From: Phylloscopus collybita | Taxonomy: Eukaryota > Chordata > Aves > Passeriformes > Phylloscopidae | Reading direction: 5' to 3' | Length of the DNA stretch: 64,000 nucleotides | Assembly (NCBI GenBank): GCA_027886175.1 | Contig: JAJNNQ010000026.1 | Location: 15,247,501-15,311,500, forward strand | Part shown: piece after piece, positions 1-12,614 of the stretch | Position numbering within the stretch: the first letter of the stretch is position 1 | How the letters are laid out: every line of letters begins with the position of its first letter | Notes under the pieces: model-generated | What the model saw: the letters and a program-made list of their open reading frames with translations, nothing else | What the model was told of the DNA's origin: nothing | Databases searched by the model: none | Position numbers and translations under genes: made by a program

Positions 1-849
1 CAATGATAATAACCTATGAGGAAACAGCAAATGGAAAAAGACTGCAAATGTGGGCTACAAATGTGGGCTGCTGAAAGGATACAGAAAAAATCCTTATTAT
101 GTTGTTGTGACAGAGATATTACCATCGGGTGGGAAAGAGAACAGTATCTATATCCCCTTGGCTTGATGGTTTACTGTAAATTTTCACAGTCAGTTATGGT
201 CTGATACATTTAAAATGAGATGGGTTTGCTGACTTTACTGAAATGCAGTGTATATAAATACAGAAAAAGTAATGTTTGTCAATGACCTTTATATTATTTG
301 TTCTTAAATGTTTTCTTTCTTCTAGACTCAGTCTATTTTGGAGTATTTTACCTCAGCTTTTAGTCCTTAGTAAGACTAAGAGACTCTGACGCTGTACCAA
401 AGAGACAGAGCCTGTATTGAGAGGAAAATTAATAAATTACTTAGAACAATGGCAATGTTTAGAATCTGTTTATAGTCAGTATTACAGTGCAACTTCCTTT
501 AACTTATGCTCTTCTTGCTCAACAGGTTGGCTGAAAAGCCTCAAATTGCAATATTGACTTATTGAAATTGAAGCGACTGACTAAGGTTTCTGTCAAAAGG
601 TAACGCTGCAAAAGAAAGCTCAGCTCTCTGTACAGCTTTTTCAAGCCTATTTCCTTAGGAACTCTGGCTGAAAACTTGATGAAATGTCAACTCTTCAAAA
701 GTTTGCCCTTAATGAGCAAAACTTCAATTATACTTCAAGGCATTCTGCTTCTTTGAGGTGGTTTTTTTTTTTTTTCACTTCCTTGAAACTCTCAGTCTCC
801 AGCTGTTAAAGTGTTTCAGAGACCTGGGAGGTATTATTGATTTTCTTTT
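1..849. other. AT-rich DNA, no gene seen
   Basis: No repeat family, RNA gene or convincing exon was recognised here. Short open frames are present but have no protein-like composition. A T run at 762-775 is the only simple tract. Confidence 0.5.
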
Positions 850-958
850 GCCCAAAAAAAAAAAACAAAAAAAAAAACCAAAAAAAAAAAACCCAACCAA
901 AAAAAACCCACATAAAACCCAACCTCTCCCCAAAAACAAGAAAAAGGAAAAAAAAACC
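850..958. repeat. A-rich low-complexity tract
   Basis: Runs of A interrupted by CC or CCC over about 110 bases. The lysine- and proline-rich frame on the plus strand and the phenylalanine-rich frames on the minus strand are by-products of this composition, not genes. It could be the decayed A-rich end of a retrotransposed sequence, but no body is recognisable next to it. Confidence 0.8.
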
Positions 959-3685
959 CAAATCACTAACTTTAGGCAAGATGTGAATACCAGACTGCTG
1001 CATTTTTTGCTTCCAACTTCTAATTTTTTTTTAATGTCCTAAATCCAGGTGACTCTTACTAATGTGTTCTCAGTACAAATATTGAAAATTTATAGATCCT
1101 ACCCTCCTTTCAATGTCACAGTTATTTATCACAAATAGCAGTCATGAAGCTGAAGGGCTTATCCAGATTTATACTCACACAAAGGAGAAGAGACCATGTC
1201 TGTAGTCCAATTCACTGATTGCATAGATTTAAACATCTGCTTTATATTTTTTCTCAAACTTGAAATTTCCTAAAGACAGTAATTGGACAAACTGTTCTTT
1301 TATTCAATATAATGCAGTATTATTTTTATCTCCTTACTATGGGACACACATAACTGTTAGCTATGAAAAATCATATGGTTTTTTATAAGGTTTGGGGTTT
1401 TTTTTTAACCAATTTCAAATTTTAACATAGCTATATTATATTGTATAATACATAAGAAAATATCAAGTAAATATTAAATACAGTACCATTACAATAACTT
1501 TTCTTTCCACATTGACTATATTTGTTTTTAAGAAGGAGTTTTTAACTCTCAAAGTATTTCAAATGATCATCCAACATCTTAGGAAATGCACAGAAATGCA
1601 CTGACATTTGATCTTACAGTGTTACAGTGACTACAACGTTCAATTGTTAAAATGTATCTGAATTAAATTCATATACACTTTTGGTGTTGGAAGTATAAAG
1701 ATGGGAAAATAGTATCTGGGACACCTTTTTCACTAGAGCTACTTCATGTGTAAGGGAAGAAATGTAAAGAAAACCACAACACAGCACTAAATCAGGAAAG
1801 ACTGGTTAAGATTTAATTGCATAACACAGAGTATTTAAATCCCACCAGTGAAAGAGAGTAAAGGACTCAAAACATGGAATTCCAAATGTCTTTCCCATCA
1901 GAGTTAACTGGTGTCATATTGAATTACTGGTCAAGTATCTCAAAAATGTATTCACAATATTAAATGTGAAATTTATTTAATGGCATCTGTGATTATAATC
2001 TATATTGCTAATATGCCAGACAAACTGGCTAGGGGGAAAGGACTATTCTTACCCACAGATAAGGAATATGTAAACAGTCCATCCTCTTAGTGGTTGCAGT
2101 GTGACATGACATTTGCAAGTCTTTTTAACTCTAACTGGATTTAGAGATTTAGAGATTTAGAGAAAAGCAAAGCAATTAGAAACCTACATTTGTAATTATT
2201 GCAGTTTTAGAAGACAGGTGTAAAGAAATGGGGTTTATGGGCTTTATAGGGAGAGTATGACAGCTTATATAATTATTTCCTCACTTTCTGCAGTCATTCT
2301 GTAAAAAACAATTTACCCATTCCAGAAAGGTGTTGAAAGAAGAAAATAAAAGGACTGTCATTGTGCACAGCATGGTGTTCAGCTCTAAATATAACAAGGC
2401 ATTGTCCAGTACAACTGCTGTAGTTATACAGGTAACAACTCTATCTAGAGGGTATTTTCACCCCAAGTAAACTCAAACCTGTCAATTGAGAGGATTTAAA
2501 TGACAACATATCTGGTTTTTGATGTTGATTTTGATTTAAAAACTCATTAAGAATTTCTGAAATGGTTATCTTTCTTATAAAAAAAGAGAAAAAAGGAAAC
2601 ATTTTGGCTATTGTCTAATAAATTAGAATAGTGATTTGCTCTTTCTAAAAATATGTTTAAAAGAAGAGAAAGGCACTTTTAATAATTCTTATCTAGAGTT
2701 ATACAAAAATCTCAACATTACACTGGTTGTTCTTTCAATATTACATTATTCAAGTTGTTTTCGGATTAATATTTATTACTCTTAACAAGCTTTACATATA
2801 AAGATTTTTCTAATATTTAAATTTCCAGACCTCTAGTCCTATTGTTATGTTCTCTTACCAGACTGCAAGAAGAGAGAAGACAAATCTCACCCTTAAAGTA
2901 CAGCAGGCCAGACATGAAATTCAGGTCCTGTTCAGTTGTCTGTCATTTCAGTAGACAGTTTACCATGACAATTAGTCCAACACAAGGAAGGTAGCTCTAA
3001 GTTTACTATCAATTTTATGTCTCTAAAGGCTTTTTACATTAAAAGGCATTAACTGCAGTCATTAAAAGAAGAAAAAAAAATAATTTCAGTGCTGTAGAAA
3101 GCTAGAGAAACTTCTTCAGGGTCTCAGCTGGTATTTGCTTTCTCAGAGTGGGATACAGGCATGCTACACAAGGTATGATTTTCTAGGATTTTTTTCTTAG
3201 ACATGACACAGAAATAGTCCTGTGCTGTGGTAGAAACTCTTGCATATTTTTCTCTTTAGAATGCTAGGTCATTTATACAGGTTTCTCTCTATACATTCTA
3301 ATCTTTATCATACATTATCAGAAAAAAAGAATTTGTACAATAGAATAAAATACAAGGAGAAACAGAATTCCATAATTAGGAAGAGTTTTTATGATAAAAA
3401 CTGAAGAGGCCTCTAACTCTAAGGCATATTAAAAACTTTTGGTTATCAGGGTTGAAAATGAGACATTCTTAAAAAGTGAACATAAAAATCTCCTCAGGAG
3501 AAAAAGGAACCAAAGTTTTGGATAACATTAGAAGAGATGCAAGACTCCCAGACAGTTGTTTCACTTGACCTGTACATACTACCCTGCTAGAAAATTTGGT
3601 TGAAATAGAGCTAAGGTAACAAGTTTTTGGGAAGTATGGAGTCAAGAAGACTTGTGTTCTGTCTTCCAAAACTCCTGTTGGCAAA
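959..3685. other. AT-rich DNA, no gene seen
   Basis: About 2.7 kb with no recognised repeat or exon. The only local structure noted is a short tandem repeat at about 2139-2163, roughly three copies of an 8-9 base ATTTAGAG-type unit. Confidence 0.5.
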
Positions 3686-3794
3686 AGGAGAGGAGAGGAG
3701 AGGAGAGGAGAGGAGAGGAGAGGAGAGGAGAGGAGAGGAGAGGAGAGGAGAGGAGAGGAGAGGAGAGGAGAGGAGAGGAGAGGAGAGGAGAGGA
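3686..3794 (+). repeat. (AGGAG)n pentanucleotide microsatellite, about 22 units
   Basis: An uninterrupted pentamer array of 109 bases, pure purine on the plus strand. The frame reading through it gives a repetitive Gly-Glu-Glu-Arg-type peptide that is not a gene. Its purity suggests recent expansion and probable length variation. Evenly spaced GG doublets and the purine strand could allow G-quadruplex or triplex structures; that is inference. Confidence 0.97.
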
Positions 3795-3825
3795 ACAGTG
3801 GTTTTGATTTTGGACTTTTTAATTA

Positions 3826-3925
3826 TTATTTGTTTGGTTGGTTTTTGGGGTTTTGTTTGTTTGTTTTAGGTTTTGTATGTTTGTTTGGGTTTGTGTTTTT
3901 GGTGTTTTTTTTTTTTTTTTTTCTT
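3826..3925 (+). repeat. GTTT/T-rich low-complexity tract
   Basis: Guanine-interrupted T runs (GTTT, GGTTTT, GGGGTTTT) ending in a long T run at about 3906-3921. It follows the pentamer array after a spacer of about 30 bases. Similar tracts occur at 7770-7840, inside the LTRs at 13.7 and 33.9 kb, and at 38755-38800. Confidence 0.75.
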
Positions 3926-4633
3926 GTGGTCTGAGATTTTGGGGGATGTTGGTATTTATTTTCTTGGAGCTTAATAAGCATATATATAACCTTCAACTTC
4001 CGTAATTTAAGCAGTTGGAAGGTAATTACAAAAGCAAAGCCTGAGGAATAATTCTTCATATTTATAATTGCTTTGTTTCTTAAATTCCCAGAAAATCCTG
4101 TGTAAAGGTGAAACCTCACTGATTTCAGGTTTTAATTTTTTGGTGATTTTTCAAATAATTAAAACCAGCTGGAAATGTAAATTAAGCATTAAGTTAACAT
4201 TAATATAAATTTCTCCATCATATTTAAGCTAATTGATATTCAACTAATAATGAGTTATAGCAACTTCGGTGCCAATTATTGTAAGGAATTAGAAGACCAA
4301 GTTAGCCTTACAAAAGAGGTAATTTTTCATGACTTCTGTTGAGCATAAGCAAGACAATGTGTTTAGTCAGTTTTTAACAGCTTCATTCATTATCTGGAAG
4401 AAAACAGAAGCAGCATAATAATTAAACTTATGTACACACTGAAGCCTATTGTTAACATTTAGAAGGAAATTAGGCAAAAAAAAAGTGATACAAATTTAAA
4501 ATATACAATTTTATATAAAATAATTGCCAATGTTAACATATTTTTTCAAATGATTTGAAGAATTAGTCAAAATTCAACTGTTAATGTCAAAGAGGAAACT
4601 TTGACTGGGACATAAAAAAGACCTGTCTTCATA
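3926..4633. other. AT-rich DNA, no gene seen
   Basis: Nothing recognised. Composition is strongly AT-rich with many short A and T runs. Confidence 0.5.
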
Positions 4634-4890
4634 AGAGAGGAAGAGACCTCAGATGATATTTCTAGTCCAGCTCCCTGCTCAAATTAGGGTCAATTCTGAG
4701 ATAAAACCAGGCTGATTAGAGTTGTGTCTAGTCAAACCTTGCTAATCAACAAAGACAGAAACTGTACAGCCTCTCTGGGAAACCCAAAGAATTTCTGTGT
4801 TAGTTACTCCTCATGATGAAAAGATTTTTCCTCAATTTCAGTCTGACACCCTCTTTTTCATAGTTGTTCTCATTGTCTCTTGTTGTTAAG
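4634..4890 (-). mobile_element. CR1 LINE fragment, 3' region, degraded
   Basis: On the minus strand this follows the order of the CR1 3' end. Read on the plus strand, it runs through a gaagagacctcagatgat-type terminus, a segment matching the usual 'tagtccaactccctgctcaaa' position, a 'cagcctctctgggaaaccc' block, a 'ttttcctcaatttcag' block and a 'cattgtctcttgttgtt' block. These are the landmarks of the CR1 reverse-transcriptase C-terminus plus short 3' UTR. It is 5' truncated, as most CR1 copies are, and diverged enough to carry no open frame. CR1 is the dominant LINE of birds and reptiles. Confidence 0.82.
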
Positions 4891-7800
4891 GTCTCCATCT
4901 CTCAGCTCTTGAGGTTCATGTCTCATCAAATCAGTTTTTGTAGTCTTCATCAATTGTAAAGTGGCTCTGAGAAACATTGTCTTCTGATAGGAAGTAGACT
5001 TTGGTCAAGAGTCGAAGTTCCTGAGTTGCTGCTTTTCCTTGAAGTAACAGCTGAACTTCTGCATCTAGAGCTAAGAATTTGTTTCATTTGCAGGGAATTG
5101 TTACTTCATTTCTGCGTTCTGTGGTGTCAGAGAAGAGAGCAGTGAACCTCACTTGCTTCAATCATGTCCTACCCTGTGCTGTGCAGCAGGGTATGCCATT
5201 TCTTAAAACTCTGTCATGCTCATTCATAACCTAGGGCTCGTGAGCACTAGATTATGAACCCCAAGTTAATCACAGTCGTCACAATCCCTCAGCTGCTCGT
5301 CTATCTGAACAAACATTCCATTTGTTCCTTAGAAGTAGGCTGGCAGTCCCCTCTACCTGCTTTCGCATGAAGTAGAAAAGAGAATACTTTTAACTGTCTG
5401 TCATCATTGGCATAGATTCTGCTGAAATTTCTGGGTTCATGCCTAAAAACTAGCTCAAATAAAAGAAATTATGTGTGTCAAGTCAACAGTGCACCCTAAA
5501 TTCCTCCAAAACAGGGTAGTGGGAGAAAAAGTAGACATTCAACCCAGATTATTTATGCACAAATATTGCATATTTTATTCTTATTCAGCATAATGTTTTT
5601 GCTAATTCAGTCTAAGTTAAGTCAACTTCAAAACAACTTCTGAATGCTTTGTTTTTCCCCCAGTAAGCCCTGGATTCATTTGCCCCCCCCAATACTTCTA
5701 ATTGTATTAAAGATGGAATAATCCCACAATTTTACAGATGAACCATACTGACATGTGTCAGATATGAGTGTTACTCATGTTCTCCTAATTATTAGATTTC
5801 ATTCTTTCCCTAGATGCAAAAGAAAAGTTCTGATACAATATTAATAACAGAAGTATATGTTCCTTCAGTGATTCTGCTGGAGTATGTATGTGCCTGGAGA
5901 GACTGCAGTACACTAGTAAAAATTTTGTGGAACTTCAGTGGAAGTCTGTGAAAGTGGTGCTGATTTTAGGCTAAAAATGTTGAGAAAGATCTTTCACACA
6001 CAAGGTAAATGAACAATAAATTAAGCAAGTGACTTACTCTTATCTGGTTTATGTATGTATTCAGAATAACACAAGGAATTCAAATTTAACCATAAGGTTA
6101 TCACTGGTAAAATGGAAGGAAGGGATTACAAGCTCAGGGAAAAATATTTGCTTTAAGGGATAGAGAATATGTGAATAGTCAAGCATAAGATTAGAGAGTG
6201 CAGAAACAAATATATATTAGTATTTTAAAAGAGATGATCTGTAATGCAGTTTTGAGAAGTAGTACTGCTACATACATTAGGAAGTTCATAAAGCCATACA
6301 TTAGGAAATTCAACACAGTATGAATAATTTTCTGCAGCTTAAGCCAGTTAAGGCTTCTTTGGCATAGGGATGGATCAGATATGATTTCTCCAGCTTTCTG
6401 CCTCAAATATCAGATGTACGTGTTAATCAGTTTTGCTTAAATAAGGGTGTCATGACAGTGCCTATAGATAACATATTGACCAATCCATTCAAACTATGTT
6501 TTCTGGAATTTCCCTGAGAAAATTAAATAACCATCAAAAGAACAGCATCATTTCCGTCACTGTCTTTCTGCCTCTTAGGAGTATTGGAATTGGGTTATTC
6601 CAATGTCATTTCAATTCTTCTTTCCTTGTAAAAGAACTATCCTAACCAATTTGCTTAGAAAGTGAAATCTTCTTATTTCATTAACTTGTCTTTCCACATT
6701 ATGTTGCTGTCAAAAAACGATGATGTATATAAGGCATCAAACATGGCAAATTTGTTTTCATTAGGAAGCTTTTCAATTGTGTCTATGTGTTGTTTCATAA
6801 TCTTCTTATATGTAACCTCTAGGAATTGCAGGGAGATGAGAGGAGCACAGATAGACTGCTTCCTTTTTATTTCTCCTCCTGAGATTTCACTACTGCTTCC
6901 AGCACATTTAAAATAATCTTTGCACAAACAAATCTCCTCTTTTGTCTTACTAAACCTTATCTATCAAGCCCATTTTGAGAGTTTGGATATGAATAATATA
7001 ATGTTATGAATTTTAAGATTTTATAAGCTATATGCAGAAGAATACTAATGTGTCTTATTAGACCCATTAGAAAACCAGTGCCATATTGATATTTCATATT
7101 CCAATGGCAAGATGGCTTATTGATTTTCCTAAACTTATGTCCAGAATGTATTAGGACCATAAGGAACCCCAAATATGAATAAATTTGTTTTATATAGTCA
7201 GAAATATAAAACAGTATAAGAAGCAACTAAACAAGCAGAAAGTTAAAATTACTTAGTGTTAAGAAAATGCATTATAGATGGTTTAACATTTTCAATGTTA
7301 TAGTTTTAAAACAATATTAATGCTTATTTGTGATCTTATAAATATTTTAACGCATACAGTGCTCAGAATAATAGCTGTCTTTTATGAATAAAAAAGGTCA
7401 AAACATGTAAGAAAAATATAAAATGCTAAATGTGAAAATAATAAATGTACTTTAGAAAAAAAATGTTTTTTGTGAAAAAACTCAGAGGAAAAAATGTCAT
7501 GACTATACAGGTAACTGATCTATCCAGTTCTGAAATCTTACTGAGTTTGTGTTCATATAAAATAAGATATTTTTCTTCCCTTTTATGTACTATTCTGATT
7601 TTTTTTTATTATTAGCAGATAATCTTAAGAAAACATGCCCTTGGGAGTGGTAAAGCAAATTTACCATTACTTTATAATGGAGATGCTCAAGAGGACTACA
7701 AAGATTTTCAGAATCAGTACACTATATTTCAGAAACCTTAGGAAATGGTTTATATTAATATTGAAGGTTTTTCTTTGTTTGTTTGGGGTTTTTTTGTCTT

Positions 7801-8095
7801 TTTTGGGTTGTTTTTTTGTTTGTTTGTTTGTTTTTTGTACCAAAATGGTCTTTGATATATATTCTAGTTACCCTTTATTCAACAGGTCTCGACAGGTCCC
7901 TGGTTTAAAAGTGTACTCCAAAAAGCACATGCATGTTCATCAGGAATAAACACTATTTAGAGCAGGGACAATATTTTTTATTGCATTTATATTTCTTTGT
8001 AAGTTTAGGGTACTTTATTGTTGAAGAAAATGATAGCTTTATAGTAGAGGCTGTTTCAAGGCCCAGTGCATTAACATCTCTATCCATCTCTGCAG
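4891..8095. other. AT-rich DNA, no gene seen
   Basis: No recognised gene or repeat family. A short imperfect duplication sits at about 6278-6312 (two copies of a CATACATTAGGAA-type unit), and a GTTT-rich tract lies at 7770-7840. A frame at 7635-7949 gives 104 residues, but its middle is the phenylalanine/leucine-rich translation of that tract. Confidence 0.5.
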
Positions 8096-8195
8096 AAGGC
8101 ACTCCAGTGCTGACTGACAGCACCTCTGCTGCTCTCGCACTGGCTGTGTACGCTTTCCCTGCGCCAAGGCTGTCAGATTTCTGTTGAGCTCTGGG
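8096..8195 (+). other. candidate exon, noncoding or 3'-terminal
   Basis: A 100-base segment flanked by a strong-looking acceptor (pyrimidine-rich, ending ctctgcag at 8095) and a donor of the form GGG|GTGAGT at 8196. It is GC-richer than its surroundings and contains several CpGs, unusual in this AT-rich stretch. All three frames contain a stop; the longest stays open for about 28 codons and then ends in TGA. If real it would suit a lncRNA exon, a UTR exon or a last coding exon. Chance splice-like motifs are expected in 64 kb, so confidence is low. Confidence 0.2.
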
Positions 8196-10785
8196 GTGAG
8201 TTTTGAACTAGTGAGCTTTCCACTGAGGACTACAGTGAGATCACAAAAAAATACATGCTTTCCCTAACCTGGAAGTAAAAGTAATGTAAAATAAAAAATA
8301 TCAGTCTCTTCTTTGACTACTTCAGTGATCGTAACACTTGCACTCATTTTGAGAACGAAGATGTGACTTCTATACTTTCACAACTTCCTAAGTGTCAGTC
8401 TAATAGCTTCTGAATGAGGTATCTAAATTTATTGTAAATTATATAGGACTTAGGAGCCTTTCTTCATTCTATAAAAAAATGGATGTGGACATGGAAAATC
8501 TGTGATTACAGATCTACATCTAAGATCCCATTCTCTATTTTTTTTATGCCAGAAAAAGGTTTCTTGTTGAACTACAGTGAAAAATCCTTGCTTCTTAGGG
8601 GAGGTTTAAGTGCTGTTAAAAGTCTCTGAGAGTAAAGTTATCTGGAGTTGAACGTGATGAGCATGAGGAACTGGGAGAATTTGGCAATTCTAGACTCATG
8701 AAAGCCTTTGATGTGGAAACTTAGCTGTAATCATTGTTTATTAATATCACTATGTCACAAAGAAAAGTTTCACAGCAGTAAATAGAAGATCAGTTTTCAT
8801 GTCCTCTTCTGCCGCTTCAGCTTATACTGAAGACATTTGTGGAAAATTGAACTCTTCTTCTCTTTTCCTCTTAGAATCTGATTTATGAATCTACTTGGTA
8901 TCTGGACCACATAAACTAAAATGACAGCCAGTATTTAACTATTCAGGTTGGAAGGTTTCAGTTTACCAGAACAGTAAAACTTTTTCAGAATTTATAAACC
9001 ATTCATACATGGATTAGAAAATTCCTTCTACTCAAAACACCCTACAATTTAGCTACTTAATATCCTTGCTGTATAACTAACTTCAGTGAATCATACTGAG
9101 AAGACACATGGATAGGTGGGAAAAAAAAACCCCATGTAAATGTTTTTTCTCCAGATCTGCAACATTTGATTTCTAGAGGGAAAAAACTGGAAAACAGGTA
9201 TGGATCCATTCAATAAACTCAGCAAAATGAAATTATAACCTCCCCTTCTAAAATCAAATATGCAATTTTGTGTATGAGTTGTATGTATATGACTCCTGTT
9301 CTTTTTATTTACTCACCAAGGCACTATTTGACAATCTCTTGATAATAAGATTAAATTTCCTGATTCCTCTTATTTTAGAAGACTAAGGTAGCCAATTGCA
9401 GAGCTCTGACTCAAGCTCTCTTCAAGCCATGCAGCAGATTATTTCTAGAAATCACTATAAAGCTTTCTCTGACACCTTAAATTGCATTCAGTTTAATTCT
9501 TTCAAAAACCTCTAAATTTTTAATTGGTTCATCAGAACAGTTTTGTTCATTTTATCATATGTGTCATAACTCTTTTGTTGTTCCTAAGATTCAGCTTTAC
9601 AAGAGAAGAGAGGGGAGGGAGAAATCTATTTATTCCAGATTATTTTCAGGGAATGTCTCTTCACTCACATTTGTTGGCTAGCCAACAGACTAAGTTTTTT
9701 TTCATTTAAAGCTAAAATATTCTTGTCTTTAGGGCTCTGTTCAGACAGTTTCCTGACACCAACTTGAGAGTCGAAATTTTGCTGGCACTCCAAGCTGCAC
9801 ACCAAGCCTATGTGTTTGAGAGTTCCTGGCACTTCACTGTATTGAGCAGTTCCTGTGCAATCTAACAGCATGGTGTAATCTTTTGTGAAGTATTTCTGGT
9901 AAAGAAAAGGATTGATTTTCAGCAATAGCTGCATTTTTTCCACTTCTTCTTTCCTGTGGTGTCTGAATGTCAAAGGCAGTAACAAAAGTGTCATGGATAT
10001 TAAGAATATCTTAGTAGAGATGAACTAGAGTGTCCTTAATGCATTTTGTTCTCATCTGCAAAATAATGACTGTAATTTTTAGTGTAAATTGCCTTTAGAA
10101 ATCATATCCTTTAGAAACATAACTTAAAAGTAGATTGTTAAAAATAAATTCATAACTGTTAATTGTTAAAAAGTAAAAAGACTCAAAGATTTACTAAAAA
10201 GAATTTGTTCAAGTACATGAATTTCAGAAACACAGAATTTCTTCTTGCTTTCAATAAAATGGAAGAACAACACACCCTCAGATGTTGTTCTATTTGAGAG
10301 GTATTGCATTTAGCCAATTAAACTCTAGAAAAAATATTTTATTGTTTGTAAGGCAACTCTTGACACTATGAAAGCTATGAAAATCTTTACAGGATAACAC
10401 GTGTCAATAAATTTTCACTTTCAAAATATCCAATTAAGTGTTACACTTGTATACAAATACTGAAATATTGAAGTTTGAAAATGAGAGTGTTTTTTAGTAG
10501 TCACATAACCTGTAATATCAATCCCTCAGGTGCTGCAAGCTGCTTGAAAGTATCTACAGAGTTAAAAAAAAAAATTTTTATGATAAAATTAAAATTTTTC
10601 CTTTAATCCTTTCCCAGTATTAAATGAGAAACATACAATTCAACTTCACATATTATGCTTTTTTCTTAAATTACTGCCAGTCAGATGCAACTCATTTCAA
10701 GTAATTTCTGCCGTGGATGAATTTGCTCGTACCCTTGGGACTGAGACTACATATAAGAAGAACTTTGCAGTTGCCCAATTACAGA
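8196..10785. other. AT-rich DNA, no gene seen
   Basis: No repeat family was recognised. A minus-strand open frame of 109 codons at 9665-9994 lies outside any repeat I know and has a mixed composition. It has no recognisable motif and I do not call it a gene. It could be chance or a decayed ancient exon or repeat. Confidence 0.45.
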
Positions 10786-10790
10786 AGACT

Positions 10791-10819
10791 CACGTCACAC
10801 TACGTCACACGCTGAGTCA
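10791..10819. promoter_or_regulatory. CRE-half-site pair plus AP-1 consensus cluster
   Basis: Two ACGTCA motifs (10792-10797 and 10802-10807) lie in a nearly perfect 10-base tandem repeat (cacgtcacac then tacgtcacac). A perfect TGAGTCA follows at 10813-10819. TGACGT/ACGTCA is the CREB/ATF core and TGAGTCA the AP-1 core. CpG-bearing CRE cores are infrequent in such AT-rich avian DNA. The spacing of one helical turn would place both sites on one face. This is a candidate enhancer only; no promoter or transcript is visible nearby. Confidence 0.35.
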
Positions 10820-10829
10820 TTATAACTCA

Positions 10830-11587
10830 GAAAGAGGCATATTTTCAAGAACAGGAGCAATAGCATGATGCAGACTATGTTGATGTCACTGCTACTTGAA
10901 AAGACAGATGCCTACCAGAAAAAATAGTTAAGCTCTTGATACAAATAAATCAGTCATTTTGAAAATATTTAAATAGAATTGTCTTGCATAGATGTTTTTC
11001 AATAAACATACTGAGTAGATGATTTTGAAATTCATTGGGGAAATTGAAAAAAGCCACAAAATCTTCTCATAAATATATGTCGTTTTTACCTATGGATTAT
11101 AGAGATTAATTAATTAAAATTCTTATTTTCCCTTTTTACTATGTGAAAGAGAATTCCATGTTTTACTAGATACATAGTTTACTTTTCATAAGGCATGTGA
11201 AGGAAGCACTGTGCTTACTTACAGCCCACTCCAAGTGACAATCATACTAAATCTAATTTATCCATTCAAAATCCCAATGCTTCCTATCCTAATTTCTTTC
11301 CAACCCACTATCTAGGATAGAAAAACTTACTTTAATGATCCAAGCAGGAAGCCTATTGAATATATCACCCAAGACACAGTAAGATCATATTAAGAGTTCA
11401 TATGCCGGTGTACAAGCATATGCACTGTTAAACAGTAAAAACAGAATTTAATTTAGTAACATGGACATATACAGACTTTTCAACCAAACTAAGATTCTGA
11501 GTAAATCTATTGTTGTATTATTCTGTTACTAAGATATTTTGTGTTTGAGATTGATGAATTCTGTGAGCCTTTTAGTTTTACGCAATG
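10830..11587. other. AT-rich DNA, no gene seen
   Basis: Nothing recognised between the CRE/AP-1 motif cluster and the CR1 tail. Confidence 0.5.
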
Positions 11588-11667
11588 TGTAAAGGGGGCT
11601 GGACTAAATGATCTGCAGAGATCCCTTCCAGCCCTAACTATTTTATGATTCTGATTCTGTGATTCTC
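11588..11667 (+). mobile_element. CR1 LINE 3'-end stub
   Basis: A heavily truncated CR1 retaining only the last 80 or so bases: a 'gggggctggactaaatgatct' segment, the 'agatcccttccagccctaact' segment, then the ATGATTCTG and ATTCTGTGATTCT repeats of the CR1 3' terminus. It is the shortest CR1 copy seen here. The minus-strand frame across it is not a gene. Confidence 0.88.
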
Positions 11668-12583
11668 TGGATATCCTGTCGTCTTCAGAGCTGCCAATAG
11701 CCTCTGCAAGCATTATATGGTAATCCCTTCTAAGAGACTCCTGGAAAGATTCAGCTGTGTATTCAGATAATCCACTAGCCATCTATAACATAAGTATCTC
11801 AAAATAAGATGGGTATCTAAGCTTCTATTATCCTCAATAACAATTGACATTGAAAAACCAACTTTGCTGTCCTTAAATTAGGTAATTAGTGGAAAGTACC
11901 AGCATTGTATACACAGGAGTGTAGAGCCATTTGAACTATCCTAAGTTGTCCGCTGGCTGGTATGACAAAATATAAACAGGAGATCATTGTTTTGTGGCTT
12001 GATAGCCAGAGGCCAAACTTAGATGGACTCAGTGCTCAGGACACTGAATCTTATTACTGAGAAATTCAGTTGTGTGAAAATAGGCATTTAGTGCTATTTG
12101 TGTGGCCATATTTGCCTCAGTCTCCTAATGGAGCAAGTTTCAGATCTCTTGCCTTTGTAATGCCTTTATATATGACCTGGGTTTCTTAGGGAGACTAGGT
12201 TCTCATGTGGGGGCAAGTAATTGCCTTAGCTGAGTTAGTCTCTAGATTCCTTTAAATGCATCGTCTAATATATAAATGCCTATAAAGGCAGTGTAAGTAT
12301 TTATCAGTGTAAAAATGTGTCTCCCTAGACACTGTGCAGTTAAAACACTGAACACACCTAGATATGATAAACTCACCTCAGTGTGTCAGCATGTGGAGCA
12401 GAGTGCTCTGATCTTCCACCTGTCTTTCACAACCACCTCCTTATGGTCATACATAGTTCAAATTTTTCATCCTATTGTGACAATTTCAAATGGAATCCTA
12501 AGAAGGAGTGCATGGAAATTTTGAGTATTTTATGCATGTGGAAAGAAAGATTACAAATATTTGGACAAGTGTAATGATTTTCT

Positions 12584-12614
<31 letters not shown>

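Noticed and set aside
3627..3869. 80-codon frame with Gly-Glu-Glu-Arg-type repeats
   Set aside because: Translation of the pentamer microsatellite.
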